Shown in pieces: positions 28,898-37,711 of a stretch of DNA of 64,000 nucleotides. The notes under the pieces are model-generated. The model saw nothing but the letters and a program-made list of their open reading frames with translations. It had not been told where the DNA came from and did no database searches. Source of the stretch: Thermomonas brevis (lineage in GTDB: Bacteria > Pseudomonadota > Gammaproteobacteria > Xanthomonadales > Xanthomonadaceae). Where the stretch lies: the NCBI RefSeq assembly GCF_014395425.1, contig NZ_CP060711.1, positions 1,302,001-1,366,000 of the forward strand, written 5' to 3'. Position numbers and translations under genes: made by a program. The first letter of the stretch is position 1, and each line of letters starts with the position of its first letter.

Positions 28898-30028
28898 TCA
28901 ACGGTAGCGGCGCAGGTAGCGCTTCTCGAACATCGCCTTGGCCCAGTGCATCGCCCGCAGCGGCGGCAGCGCGCGACCGCCGCGCTCGCTGCGGGTCACC
29001 AGCATGCCGCGATCGAGCGTGTCGACGATGCACATCAACTCGCTGCGGAAAGGCTCAGTCGCCGGCTCGCCGCGCAGTTCACGCAGCAGGTTGCGGGCGG
29101 CGACCTCGGCGTGCAGATCGGCCTGGTGCGCCTGTTTGGGCATCCAGTCCGGGCCGGGAAAGCTGCCGCCGTCGCCGGCCACGTAGACATAGGCGAGCCC
29201 GGGCACGCGGCATTGCGCGTCGCCCTGCACGAAGCCGCCGGGCGAGCGCGGCAACGGCGTCGCGTCCAGCCACGCCTGTCCGGTCAGGCCGGGCATGAAC
29301 AGGATCAGGTCGGCGTCGATGCGGCTGCGCTCCAGCTGCACCGCGCCGGGTTCGAAGCGCTGCGGCTTCTCGCCCAGCACCGTGTCGATGCCGCGCTTGC
29401 GCATCTCGCCGAGGATCATCCCCACCGCCTTCTCGCCCAGCCGCTGGCCGGGTTTCTCCGATGGACTGAAGAACACCAGCCGGAACCGCTCGCGGCGCCC
29501 CTGCCTGCGCAGCAGAGTGTCGATGCCGAAGACGAATTCGAAGATCGGGCCGCCGCGCATCGCGATCGGTTCGTTCGGATTGCTGCCGAAGCCGAAGCAC
29601 AGCGTGCCGCCGTCGAGCGCGGCCAGCCGGTCGCGGATCGCTTCGCCGGCATCGACGCCTTCGCACGGAACGATCGCGTGCTCGATGCCCGGCAGCTTGC
29701 GGAGGAAGCGCGCGCCGGTGGCGACGATCAGCCCATCGTTCTCCACGTCGCCGGCATCGGTGTGCAGCACGCGACCGTCGGCCGACAGGCCGGTGACGCG
29801 TGCGCGATGGAAGGCGATCTGCTCGCGGCGCAGGAAGGCGTCCAGCGGCACCACCAGATCGGCGCGGCTGCGCTTGCCCGACGGCAGCCAGATCGTGCCC
29901 GGCAGGTAATGCAGTTCGGCGGCGGGCGCGACCAGCGTCAGGTCGGCCTCGCGCGACTGCCTGCGCAGGGTGCGCAGCGCGGTCAGGCCGGCGAAACCCG
30001 CGCCCACCACGGTGATGCGTGCGGCCAT
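28898..30028 (-). CDS. SQR-like FAD/NAD(P)-dependent oxidoreductase
   Basis: Flavoprotein of 376 residues of the sulfide:quinone oxidoreductase/NDH-2 superfamily. It has the N-terminal FAD fold ITVVGAGFAGLTALRTL, a second glycine motif region around 100-106 (LIVATGA) and the C-terminal FAD contact VYVAGDGGSFPGP. Three cysteines, C122, C144 and C333, lie at positions roughly comparable to the three redox cysteines of true SQR, although the classic SCFGPAYEF block is replaced by LCFGFGSNPNEP. It ends the sulfide operon, so a sulfide, polysulfide or persulfide oxidation role is reasonable. It could also be a related quinone reductase. Confidence 0.8.
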   Translation of the reverse strand: MAARITVVGAGFAGLTALRTLRRQSREADLTLVAPAAELHYLPGTIWLPSGKRSRADLVVPLDAFLRREQIAFHRARVTGLSADGRVLHTDAGDVENDGLIVATGARFLRKLPGIEHAIVPCEGVDAGEAIRDRLAALDGGTLCFGFGSNPNEPIAMRGGPIFEFVFGIDTLLRRQGRRERFRLVFFSPSEKPGQRLGEKAVGMILGEMRKRGIDTVLGEKPQRFEPGAVQLERSRIDADLILFMPGLTGQAWLDATPLPRSPGGFVQGDAQCRVPGLAYVYVAGDGGSFPGPDWMPKQAHQADLHAEVAARNLLRELRGEPATEPFRSELMCIVDTLDRGMLVTRSERGGRALPPLRAMHWAKAMFEKRYLRRYR

Positions 30029-30037
30029 GCCGTTCTC

Positions 30038-30571
30038 CTAGTCGCCGATGCCCAGCGCCTGCCGCAGCCTGGCCTCGGTGCTGGTCATGCCGGCCTTGCG
30101 GCCCAGTTCCAGCGCGGCCTCCTTCGGCACGCCGTCGAAGTCCGCCTGCTCCAGCGCCAGCAGCGCGCCGGCGCGGTTGCCGCTGGCGCAGTGCACCAGC
30201 ACGCCGCCGTGGCTCGGCGACAGCGCGTCGTGCAGCGCGCGCGCATTGGCGGCGGTGATGCCGTCCGCGCCGGCCACCGGGATTTCCACGTAGCGCAGAC
30301 CGGCGGCGCGCACTTCGGCGGCCTCGTCGCGTTCCTTCAGTTCACCTGGCGGACGCAGGTTGACGACGGTGCGCACGCCCCGCGCGCGGATCGCCTTCCA
30401 GTCCGTCGCGGCCGGCTGGCCGGCGGTGTAGAGGCCGGGCAGCGGCTGCTTCAGTTCCACGGCGATTGCGGGCGCAACGGCGATCGTGGCCGCGCTGCCG
30501 GTGGGCGCATGTGCGCAGCCGGCGAGGAGTGCCGCAACGAGCGGCAGCGAAAACGCGATTCGACGGTTCAT
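30038..30571 (-). CDS. Secreted DUF442 (beta-lactamase hydrolase-like phosphatase) lipoprotein
   Basis: Protein of 177 residues from ATG 30571, with GGAGG seven bases upstream. The signal peptide ends in a lipobox, LLAGC with Cys19, so it is probably a lipoprotein. The mature part is the DUF442/Blh phosphatase-like domain: PGLYTAGQPAATDW, VVNLRPPGELKERDE and an HCASGNR loop (Cys128, Arg133), which is the site of a dual-specificity phosphatase or sulfurtransferase-like cysteine. In many bacteria this domain is fused to the persulfide dioxygenase in BigR-controlled operons; here it is separate and exported. It follows the AhpD-like gene directly and lies 9 bases before the SQR-like gene. Confidence 0.82.
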   Translation of the reverse strand: MNRRIAFSLPLVAALLAGCAHAPTGSAATIAVAPAIAVELKQPLPGLYTAGQPAATDWKAIRARGVRTVVNLRPPGELKERDEAAEVRAAGLRYVEIPVAGADGITAANARALHDALSPSHGGVLVHCASGNRAGALLALEQADFDGVPKEAALELGRKAGMTSTEARLRQALGIGD

Positions 30572-30572
30572 T

Positions 30573-30926
30573 TCATGCCTCCGTTTGCGGCGACAGTTCG
30601 TCGAAGGCGCGCAGCGCCTCCGCCGCATAGATCATCGACGGCCCCGCGCCCATGTAGATCGCCATCGACAGCGTTTCCAGCAGTTCCTCGCGGCTGGCGC
30701 CGGCCTTGATCGCGGCCTTGGCATGGAAGCCGATGCAGCCGTCGCAGCGCACCGCGACGGCAATGCCCATCGCGATCAGCTCCTTGGTCCTCACGTCCAG
30801 CGCGCCGGGCTTGAGCGCCTCACGCGCCAGCGCGGAGAAGCCGCGCATCGGTTCTGCCGCGCCTTCGCGCAGTTTGGCGATGGCGGCGTTGAGGTCGTCG
30901 ATCAGGTCGGGAAAGGACTGGCTCAC
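30573..30926 (-). CDS. Carboxymuconolactone decarboxylase family protein (AhpD-like)
   Basis: Small all-helical protein of 117 residues. The AhpD-type redox motif is complete: C61-D-G-C64 with His68 (RCDGCIGFHAKAA). AhpD relatives are alkylhydroperoxidases or thiol oxidoreductases, so within this operon it likely handles peroxide or persulfide thiols. It lies between trxC (15-base gap) and the DUF442 lipoprotein (1-base gap), which indicates co-translation. Confidence 0.9.
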   Translation of the reverse strand: MSQSFPDLIDDLNAAIAKLREGAAEPMRGFSALAREALKPGALDVRTKELIAMGIAVAVRCDGCIGFHAKAAIKAGASREELLETLSMAIYMGAGPSMIYAAEALRAFDELSPQTEA

Positions 30927-30941
30927 GCGGAACTCCTGCAG

Positions 30942-31385
30942 TCAAAGAAACTGGCGCGCCCAGCGCACGATGTCGGCCGCGCCCATCGCGCCGGACTGGC
31001 GCGCAAGCTCCCGGCCCTGCCGGAACAGTACCAGCGTGGGGATGCTGCGGATGCCGAAACGGCCGCCCAGCGCCAGCTGCGCCTCGGTATCCACTTTCGC
31101 CAGCCGAATCCGCGGCTCCAACTGCGCGGCGGCAGCCTCGAACTGCGGCGCCATCATCCGGCACGGGCCGCACCACGGCGCCCAGAAATCGACCAGCACC
31201 GGCAGCCCGGCGCGTTCGACATGGGCGTGGAAGCCGGCGGCGTCCAGCGCCAGCGGATGGCCGTCGAACAGCGCGGCGCCGCATTTGCCGCACTTCGGCG
31301 CGTCCGCCAGCCGCGCCTGCGGCACCCGGTTGAGCCCGTTGCAGCGCGGGCAGGCGATCACCACGGCCTCGACATTCGCATTCAT
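30942..31385 (-). CDS. trxC: Thioredoxin 2 (TrxC), zinc-ribbon type
   Basis: Cytosolic thioredoxin of 147 residues. An N-terminal zinc ribbon (C12/C15 and C32/C35) precedes the thioredoxin fold with the active site WCGPC at 71-75 and the cis-proline loop RSIPTLVLF. This is the TrxC class, which is more oxidation-resistant than TrxA. Its ATG overlaps the RND pump stop, so it is translated with the pump. Placement in the sulfide operon suggests it reduces persulfides. Confidence 0.93.
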   Translation of the reverse strand: MNANVEAVVIACPRCNGLNRVPQARLADAPKCGKCGAALFDGHPLALDAAGFHAHVERAGLPVLVDFWAPWCGPCRMMAPQFEAAAAQLEPRIRLAKVDTEAQLALGGRFGIRSIPTLVLFRQGRELARQSGAMGAADIVRWARQFL

Positions 31386-34300
31386 TCCTGCACCTCCCGT
31401 TGCGCCTCGCGGCGCTTGAGCACGAAGTACAGCAATGGAATCACCACCAGCGTTAGCAGCGTGCTGACGAAGATGCCGAAGATCAGCGAGATGGCGAGGC
31501 CGTTGAAGATCGGGTCGTCGAGGATGAAGAACGCGCCCAGCATCGCCGCCACGCCGGTCAGCACGATGGGCTTGGCGCGCACCGCGCAGGCGTCGATCAC
31601 GGCATCGACCAGCGGCACGCCGCGCGCGGTCTCCTGGTTGATGAAGTCCACCAGCAGGATGGAATTGCGCACGATGATCCCGGCCAGCGCGATCATGCCG
31701 ATCATGCTGGTGGCGGTGAACTGCTTGCCCAGCAGCGCGTGGCCGGGCATCACGCCGATGACGGTCAGCGGGATCGGCGCCATGATCACCAGCGGCACCA
31801 GGTAGCTGCGGAACTGCGCGACCACCAGCAGGTAGATCAGCACCATGCCGGCGGCGTAGGCGATGCCCATGTCGCGGAAGGTCTCGTAGGTGATCTGCCA
31901 TTCGCCGTCCCACTTCACCGCGTAGCCGCTGGTGTCGGATGGCTGGGCGATGAAGGTCTGCGCCAGCGTCTGCCCGGCGACCTTGTGGTCATCGAGCTGG
32001 CCGACGATGCCGAACATGCCGTACAGCGGGCTGTCGAGCTTGCCGGCCTCGTCCGCCGTCACGTAGACGACCGGCAGGCCGTCCTTGTGGTGGATCGCGC
32101 CATCCCACGTCGCACGCTCGACGCGCACCAGCTCCGACAGCGGCACCAGCTGTCCCTGCGCACCACGCACCTTCAGCGCCAGCAGCGAAGCCAATGTGGC
32201 CTGGTCCTGCGCCGGCAGCCGCAGGCGCACCGGGCGCGGGTATTTCGACGCGCCGTCGTGAACCCAGGTGGCATCGAAACCGGACACGGCCATGGCTATG
32301 GCGTCGGCGATCGCGGACTGCGGCACGCCGAGGCGCGCGGCGCGCTCGCGATCCACCACGATGCGTTCGCGCGGCGCGTCGGCCTCCACGCTGGTGTCGA
32401 TGTCCACGATGCCGTCGCTGGCGGCGAAGCGCTCCTTCGCCAATGCGCGGGCGACGCGGCGCTGGCCGGCGTAGTCCGGGCCGTACACCTCGGCCACCAG
32501 CGGCGAAAGCACCGGCGGACCGGGTGGCACCTCCACCACCTTCACCGATGCGCCGTATTGTTCGCCGAGCTTCGCCAGCATCGGCCGCATCGCCAGCGCG
32601 ATCTCGTGGCTCTGGCGCTCGCGGTGGTGCTTGTCCACCAGATTGACCTGCAGGTCGCCGACGTTGCTGCCGCTGCGCAGGAAGTACTGCCGCACCAGGC
32701 CGTTGAAATTGATCGGCGCGGCGGTGCCGGCATAGCCCTCGTAGTCCAGCACTTCCGGCACGCTGTCGAGCTTCGCCGCCAGTTCCACCAGCAGCGCGTT
32801 GGTGCGCTCCAGCGTGCTGCCTTCCGGCATGTCCACCACGACCTGCACTTCCGACTTGTTGTCCAGCGGCAGCATCTTCAGCACCACCAGCTTGAACACG
32901 GCCAGCGAGGCGGCCAGCAACACCAGCCCGGCCATCGCCGCGAACAGCAGGCCGCGCTTTTTTCCCGCACCATCGCCGCGCAGGAACGGCGACATCACCC
33001 GCTCGAACAGGCGATGCAGCCAGCCCGCTTGTTTCTCCTCGTGCGCATGCCCGGCCTGCGCGCCATGGCCGTGCCGCGCCAGCAGCTTCAGCGACAGCCA
33101 CGGCGTGACGATCAGCGCGATGGCGAGCGAGAGCAGCATGCCCACCGAGGCGTTGATCGGGATCGGCCGCATGTACGGCCCCATCAGCCCGGACACGAAG
33201 GCCATCGGCATCAGCGCGGCGATCACGGTGAAGGTGGCGAGGATGGTCGGGCCGCCCACCTCGTCCACCGCCGATGGGATCGCCTCGAACAGCGATTTTC
33301 CGTCGCGCGCCATGTGGCGGTGGATGTTCTCGACCACCACGATGGCGTCGTCGACCAGGATGCCGATGGAGAAGATCAGCGCGAACAGCGAGACGCGGTT
33401 GAGGGTGAAGCCCATCACGTGCGAGGCGAACAGCGTCACCGCCAGCGTCAGCACCACCGCGCTGCCGACCACGACGGCCTCGCGCCAGCCCAGCGCGAAC
33501 AGCACCAGCAGCACCACCGATGCGGTAGCGAAGACCAGCTTCTGGATCAGCTTCTGCGCCTTGTCGCTGGCGGTCACGCCGTAGTCGCGGGTGACGCTGG
33601 CCTGCACGCCGGCGGGGATCAGTTCGCCTTTGAGCTGCAAGATGCGCTTCGCGATCGCGGTGGTGATGTCGGCGGCGTTGCTGCCGGGCTTCTTCGCGAT
33701 GGCGAGGGTGACGGCGGGCGCGATGCCCGCCTGCGGGCCGGCGCGACCGGGCGGCGCGCCGTGCCAGACGTAGCGGCTGGCGAGGTCGCCGCGCGGCTCG
33801 ACGGTCGCCACGTCGGACAGCAAGAGCGGCTTGCCGTCGCGGCTGCCGATGACGATGCCGGCCACGTCGTCGGCATCGGCAAGATACGCGCCTGCTGTCA
33901 CCGGCACCGCGCCCTGTACCGCGTCCACGCGCTCGCCTGCCTGCCGCACCGCGTTGGCCGCCTGCAATGCCTGCGCGAGTTCGTCCGCGCCCATGCCGTA
34001 GGCGGCCAGCTTCGCGGCGTCCAGCGTCACCAGCACGCTGCGGTCGGGCGCACCGATGGTGTAGACGTCGCGGGTGCCGGGGATGCGCTTGAGCTCGGCT
34101 TCCAGCGTGTGCGCCACTTCCGCCAGCGCGGTGGCGTCGACGTGCGGATCGTCGCTCCACAGCGTGAGCGCCATCACCGGCACGTCGTCGATGCCTTTCG
34201 GCTTGATGAGGGGCTGGCCGACGCCGGCGCGCTGCGGCAGGAAATCCGCGTTCGAGAACACCTGGTTGTATAGCCGCACCAGCGCCGGCTGGCGCTGCAC

Positions 34301-34621
34301 GCCGACCTCGAATTCCACGGTCAGCACCGCCGCGCCGGGCCGGCTGATCGAATAGACGTGCTTGACGCCTTCGATCTCGGACAGCTTCTGCTCCAGCGGC
34401 GTCGCCACCCACTGTTCGACGTCGCGGCTGCCTGCGCCCTCGAACGGGACGATGACGTTCGCCATCGTGACGTCGATCTGCGGCTCCTCTTCGCGCGGAG
34501 TGATCGCCACCGCCAGCAGGCCCAGCAGCAGGCCCATCACCGCGAGGATGGGCGTGAGCGGATTGGCCTGGAAGGCGGCGGCCAGCCGGCCGGAGATGCC
34601 GAGGCGCTGCCGGTCAGTCAT
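31382..34621 (-). CDS. RND efflux transporter, inner-membrane permease subunit
   Basis: Proton-driven pump of 1079 residues with the AcrB/HAE-type layout: TM1 near residues 22-42, a large periplasmic loop, TM2-7 (for example LFALIFSIGILVDDAIVVVE, the proton-relay Asp pair near residue 420), a second periplasmic loop, and C-terminal TM8-12 (AGIIVRNSILLVDFI). It lacks the signs of a heavy-metal CusA subgroup that I would look for, but substrate cannot be deduced. The adaptor gene overlaps its start by 8 bases and trxC its stop. No outer-membrane TolC partner is encoded nearby. Confidence 0.92.
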   Translation of the reverse strand: MTDRQRLGISGRLAAAFQANPLTPILAVMGLLLGLLAVAITPREEEPQIDVTMANVIVPFEGAGSRDVEQWVATPLEQKLSEIEGVKHVYSISRPGAAVLTVEFEVGVQRQPALVRLYNQVFSNADFLPQRAGVGQPLIKPKGIDDVPVMALTLWSDDPHVDATALAEVAHTLEAELKRIPGTRDVYTIGAPDRSVLVTLDAAKLAAYGMGADELAQALQAANAVRQAGERVDAVQGAVPVTAGAYLADADDVAGIVIGSRDGKPLLLSDVATVEPRGDLASRYVWHGAPPGRAGPQAGIAPAVTLAIAKKPGSNAADITTAIAKRILQLKGELIPAGVQASVTRDYGVTASDKAQKLIQKLVFATASVVLLVLFALGWREAVVVGSAVVLTLAVTLFASHVMGFTLNRVSLFALIFSIGILVDDAIVVVENIHRHMARDGKSLFEAIPSAVDEVGGPTILATFTVIAALMPMAFVSGLMGPYMRPIPINASVGMLLSLAIALIVTPWLSLKLLARHGHGAQAGHAHEEKQAGWLHRLFERVMSPFLRGDGAGKKRGLLFAAMAGLVLLAASLAVFKLVVLKMLPLDNKSEVQVVVDMPEGSTLERTNALLVELAAKLDSVPEVLDYEGYAGTAAPINFNGLVRQYFLRSGSNVGDLQVNLVDKHHRERQSHEIALAMRPMLAKLGEQYGASVKVVEVPPGPPVLSPLVAEVYGPDYAGQRRVARALAKERFAASDGIVDIDTSVEADAPRERIVVDRERAARLGVPQSAIADAIAMAVSGFDATWVHDGASKYPRPVRLRLPAQDQATLASLLALKVRGAQGQLVPLSELVRVERATWDGAIHHKDGLPVVYVTADEAGKLDSPLYGMFGIVGQLDDHKVAGQTLAQTFIAQPSDTSGYAVKWDGEWQITYETFRDMGIAYAAGMVLIYLLVVAQFRSYLVPLVIMAPIPLTVIGVMPGHALLGKQFTATSMIGMIALAGIIVRNSILLVDFINQETARGVPLVDAVIDACAVRAKPIVLTGVAAMLGAFFILDDPIFNGLAISLIFGIFVSTLLTLVVIPLLYFVLKRREAQREVQE

Positions 34622-35693
34622 GGCGCGCGTCCGCCGCCTTGCGCTGCGCCGCGATGGCCTGCAGCGCGGCGACCGGATCGGCCGCCACCACCTCGCCCGC
34701 GCGCAGGCCGGCGATCACTTCGACCTCGTCGCCGGTGCGCGCGCCCAGCCGCAGCTGCCGCAGCAGCAGGCGGCCGTCCGCGACGACGTACACGGCGGAC
34801 AGTTCGCCGCGCTGGGCAATGCTGGAAGCAGGCACGCGCAGGCCGGCATCCGCGTCCGCCGCATCGACCGCGAATACCACCTTGGCGGTGGTGCCCGGCG
34901 CGGGCGGCGCGCCCAGCGCGGGCAGCGCCACCCGCACGTTGACGCTGTGGCTGGCGGCATCCGCCGCCGGAAACACGATGACCTCGGCAGGCGTCAGCGC
35001 GCGGCCATCGGCCAGCCGCACCTGCGCGCGCGGATCGCGGCGGATCGCCTCGGCGCGGCTCTGCGGCACCGCCACTTCGATGCGCAGCGCGTCCGGCGCA
35101 TGCACGCTGACCAGCGGCCTGCCGGGAGCGACGGTTTCGCCGGGCTCCACGTCGCGGCGTGCCACCACGCCGTCGAACGGCGCGCGCACCACGGTGTAGG
35201 CCGCCTGCTGGGACGCCTGCGCCAGCATGGCCGCCGCCGCGTTGCGCGCGGCCGCCGCCGAATCGCGGGCGGCGCGAGCTTGGTCGATCTGCGCCTTCGA
35301 CACGTATTGGCCGTCAGCCAGCGCGGCGTAGCGGCGGTAGTTCTGCTCCGCTTCGGCGGCGGCGGCTTCGGCGGCGCGCAGCTGCGCGCGCGCCGCGTTC
35401 GCGCCGGCGTCCTGCTCCACCGCGGTGATCCGCAGCAGTACATCGCCGGCCTTCACCCGGTCGTTGACGTCGACGTTCACCGCCGACACCCGCCCCGCCG
35501 TCTGCGCCGCGAGGTCGGCGCGGCGCACCGCTTCCACCACGCCGTCCCAGCCGCGTCCCGGCAGCGCACCGTTGGCGGCCACGGTGAAGGTGGCCAGATC
35601 CTTCGGCAGCGGCGGCACGGCGGCCGGCTTGTCGGTGCCGCAGGCGGACAGCGCCAGCAGCGCGGGCAGCAGCAGGACTCGCAGGGTGCGCAT
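34614..35693 (-). CDS. RND efflux pump periplasmic adaptor lipoprotein
   Basis: Membrane fusion protein of 359 residues. The signal peptide ends in the lipobox ALSAC (Cys18). The lipoyl-like hairpin halves are AAQTAGRVSAVNVDVNDRVKAG and later VRAPFDGVVARRDVEPGE, joined by a coiled coil (about 100-160). A beta-barrel and membrane-proximal domain follow. It works with the RND permease downstream (8-base overlap). It starts 12 bases after the DUF2892 gene. Confidence 0.92.
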   Translation of the reverse strand: MRTLRVLLLPALLALSACGTDKPAAVPPLPKDLATFTVAANGALPGRGWDGVVEAVRRADLAAQTAGRVSAVNVDVNDRVKAGDVLLRITAVEQDAGANAARAQLRAAEAAAAEAEQNYRRYAALADGQYVSKAQIDQARAARDSAAAARNAAAAMLAQASQQAAYTVVRAPFDGVVARRDVEPGETVAPGRPLVSVHAPDALRIEVAVPQSRAEAIRRDPRAQVRLADGRALTPAEVIVFPAADAASHSVNVRVALPALGAPPAPGTTAKVVFAVDAADADAGLRVPASSIAQRGELSAVYVVADGRLLLRQLRLGARTGDEVEVIAGLRAGEVVAADPVAALQAIAAQRKAADARHD

Positions 35694-35704
35694 GTCGCTA
35701 TCCG

Positions 35705-35920
35705 TCAGCAGCGATTGCAGGACGACGCTTCGCCGCAGCCGACGCCGAGCCTTCGCATCACCATCGCCGCCGGGCAGAACCCGGTGAACGCGGACTGGAA
35801 CAGGTTGGCGCCGACGAACACGGTCAGCCAGAAGAAGGCGGGGTGCACGAACTGCGTCAGCGCCACGCTGACCAGCACCATCACGCCGGCGAATGCCTGT
35901 ACGGCACGGTCGAGGGTCAT
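35705..35920 (-). CDS. DUF2892 (YgaP-type transmembrane) protein
   Basis: Protein of 71 residues with two membrane helices (about residues 7-25 and 31-48) and a cysteine-bearing loop FTGFCPAAMV with a C-terminal CGEASSCNRC tail. It corresponds to the membrane half of YgaP, which in E. coli is joined to a rhodanese domain and binds persulfide sulfur or thiocyanate; here the membrane part is separate. Found between SQR and the RND pump genes. The extra cysteines at its end are unusual and could carry sulfur. Confidence 0.82.
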   Translation of the reverse strand: MTLDRAVQAFAGVMVLVSVALTQFVHPAFFWLTVFVGANLFQSAFTGFCPAAMVMRRLGVGCGEASSCNRC

Positions 35921-35945
35921 TGCATTTCTCCTTGGGGGTCGGGAA

Positions 35946-37235
35946 TCAGCTGGAACGCTTCACGTCCTTCAGCCGCTCGATGCCGAGCAGGCCGAGGATG
36001 TATTTCTCGTAGATCGGCTCGCTGGTGCCGTTGCGCATCTTGTAGAGGAAGTACTTCTCGAAGCCGATCTTGGCCAGGTGCACCCACTTGCCGATCTTCG
36101 TCCACGTCACGTTGCGCGGCGGGATCTGCGGCAGCGCCACGAAGGCCGCGCCGGTGTCGCCCATGTCGGCCAGGCAGACCGCGTTCCACGTGCCTTCGTA
36201 GTCCGGCGTTTCGCCCCTCAGCTCGGCCTGGATGTTGCGCACGATGGTGGTGACCATCGACTCGATCATGAAGCCGGTCTTGGGCGCGCCGGTCGGCACC
36301 GGCGTGGCTTCCACCGGCGGGATCGCCACGCACACGCCGGCGGCGAAGATCCTCGGATGCCTTGGGCTGCGCTGGTGCCTGTCGACGACCACGAAACCGC
36401 GCGGATTGCACAGTCCTTCGATCGCCGCCACCGCGTCCACGCCCTTGAACGCCGGCAGCAGCATGGCGAACTTGAACGGCAGCGCGTGCGCTTCGCCCGG
36501 CTGGCCCTTGGCGTCGTGCTCGACCACCGTCATCTCGCCGTCGTGTACCTCGGCGACCTTGCTGTTGGCGATCCACTTGATGTGGCGCTGGCGCAGCTCG
36601 GACTCCATCAATCCCTTGGAATCGCCGACGCCGCCGAGGCCCATGTGGCCGATGTAGGGCTCGCTGGTGACGAAGGTCATCGGCACCTTGTCGCGCAGCT
36701 TGCGCTTGCGCAGGTCGGCATCGACGATCATCGCGAACTCGTAGGCCGGACCGAAGCAACTCGCGCCGGCCACCGCGCCGATCACCACCGGGCCGGGGTT
36801 GTGCAGGAACTGCTGGTACGCCTCCCAGGCGTGCGCGGCGTGCGGCGTGGTGCAGACCGACTGGGTGAAGCCGCCGTCGGGGCCGGTACCCGGCACCTCG
36901 TCGAAGGCCAGCTTGGGGCCGGTGCAGATCATCAGGTAGTCGTAGCCGATGCGCTCGCCGCCGCCGGTGACGACCGCGTTGGCGTCGGCATCGATGCGTT
37001 CCACGCCGCTGCCATCAAAGCGGATGCCGTGCCGGCCGACGTGCTCGGCCACCGACAGGGTGATCTCTTCCTGCCTGCGCCAGCCCACCGCCAGCCACGG
37101 GTTGGACGGCGTGAAGTCGAACGTCTCGCCCTTGCCCACCAGCACGATCTCGTGCCCCTTGCCGAGCGTCTCGCGCAGCTCGTACGCCGCGCTCATCCCA
37201 CCCAGCCCCGCTCCCATCACCACGATCCTGGCCAT
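35946..37235 (-). CDS. sqr: Sulfide:quinone oxidoreductase
   Basis: Membrane-associated flavoprotein that oxidises H2S to polysulfide or persulfide and reduces quinone. I start at ATG 37235 (GGAAGGGG upstream), giving 429 residues. The FAD fold is IVVMGAGLGGMSAAYEL. All three redox cysteines of the Acidithiobacillus-type enzyme are present: Cys128 in TQSVCTT, Cys160 in AGASCFGPAYEF and Cys354 in NAVCLADMGDTGAAF. The FAD C-terminal contact and amphipathic C-terminal helix (YILGLLGIERL) that binds the membrane are visible. First gene of the minus-strand sulfide operon, under the divergent promoter at 37277-37315. Confidence 0.94.
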   Translation of the reverse strand: MARIVVMGAGLGGMSAAYELRETLGKGHEIVLVGKGETFDFTPSNPWLAVGWRRQEEITLSVAEHVGRHGIRFDGSGVERIDADANAVVTGGGERIGYDYLMICTGPKLAFDEVPGTGPDGGFTQSVCTTPHAAHAWEAYQQFLHNPGPVVIGAVAGASCFGPAYEFAMIVDADLRKRKLRDKVPMTFVTSEPYIGHMGLGGVGDSKGLMESELRQRHIKWIANSKVAEVHDGEMTVVEHDAKGQPGEAHALPFKFAMLLPAFKGVDAVAAIEGLCNPRGFVVVDRHQRSPRHPRIFAAGVCVAIPPVEATPVPTGAPKTGFMIESMVTTIVRNIQAELRGETPDYEGTWNAVCLADMGDTGAAFVALPQIPPRNVTWTKIGKWVHLAKIGFEKYFLYKMRNGTSEPIYEKYILGLLGIERLKDVKRSS

Positions 37236-37276
37236 CGCCCCGCCCCTTCCAGCACGCCGTTCCGGCAACGACATTA

Positions 37277-37315
37277 AATTAGCAATTGCTTATATTAGTG
37301 TCAACTGATATTTTG
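37277..37315. promoter_or_regulatory. Divergent promoter with BigR-type operator palindrome
   Basis: Minus strand: TTGACA (37300-37305), 17-base spacer, TAATTT (37277-37282), driving sqr and the operon. Plus strand: TTGCTT (37287-37292), 17-base spacer, TATTTT (37310-37315), driving the ArsR gene. The perfect palindrome AGCAATTGCT (37282-37291), with imperfect AT-rich flanks, covers the sqr spacer and the regulator's -35. A bound repressor would shut both promoters. The region is strikingly AT-rich against the genome. Confidence 0.6.
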
Positions 37316-37362
37316 ATGCCGGAACGACAGGCCACGCGGACGTCGGGTGGTACGGTAGACAG

Positions 37363-37710
37363 ATGAGCAAACCCCGCCGCAAAGCCGCCCCCGCCATGGA
37401 CCCCGAGCGGATGCGCGCGCACGCCGCCGACGCCGCGCAGCTGCTGCGCGCGCTGGCGAACGACAAGCGGCTGATGCTGCTGTGCCTGCTGGTGGAGGGC
37501 GAGCGCTCGGTGAGCGAGCTGAACGCGAAGGTGGACCTGAGCCAGTCGGCGCTGTCCCAGCACCTGGCGGTGCTGCGCGCGGACGGGCTGGTGGCGACGC
37601 GGCGCGAGGCGCAGACGATCTACTACTCGCTGGCGGATGGCCCCGCGCACCGCATCATCGAAACCCTGCATGCGATCTACTGCGGCGCCGACGCCGCCTG
37701 CGAGGCCTGA
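37363..37710 (+). CDS. bigR: BigR-like ArsR family sulfide-responsive repressor
   Basis: Winged-helix repressor of 115 residues. The ArsR fold (about 22-100) has the recognition helix SQSALSQHLAVLRADGLV followed by the wing TRREAQTIYYSLA. Cysteines 41 (RLMLLCLLVEG) and 107 (HAIYCGAD) are 66 residues apart, the same spacing as the Cys42/Cys108 pair that forms the redox switch of Xylella BigR. It lacks the metal-binding motif ELCVCDL of classical ArsR. It is divergent from sqr and precedes the persulfide dioxygenase by one base, which fits a repressor released by H2S or persulfide. Confidence 0.85.
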   Translation: MSKPRRKAAPAMDPERMRAHAADAAQLLRALANDKRLMLLCLLVEGERSVSELNAKVDLSQSALSQHLAVLRADGLVATRREAQTIYYSLADGPAHRIIETLHAIYCGADAACEA

Positions 37711-37711
37711 C

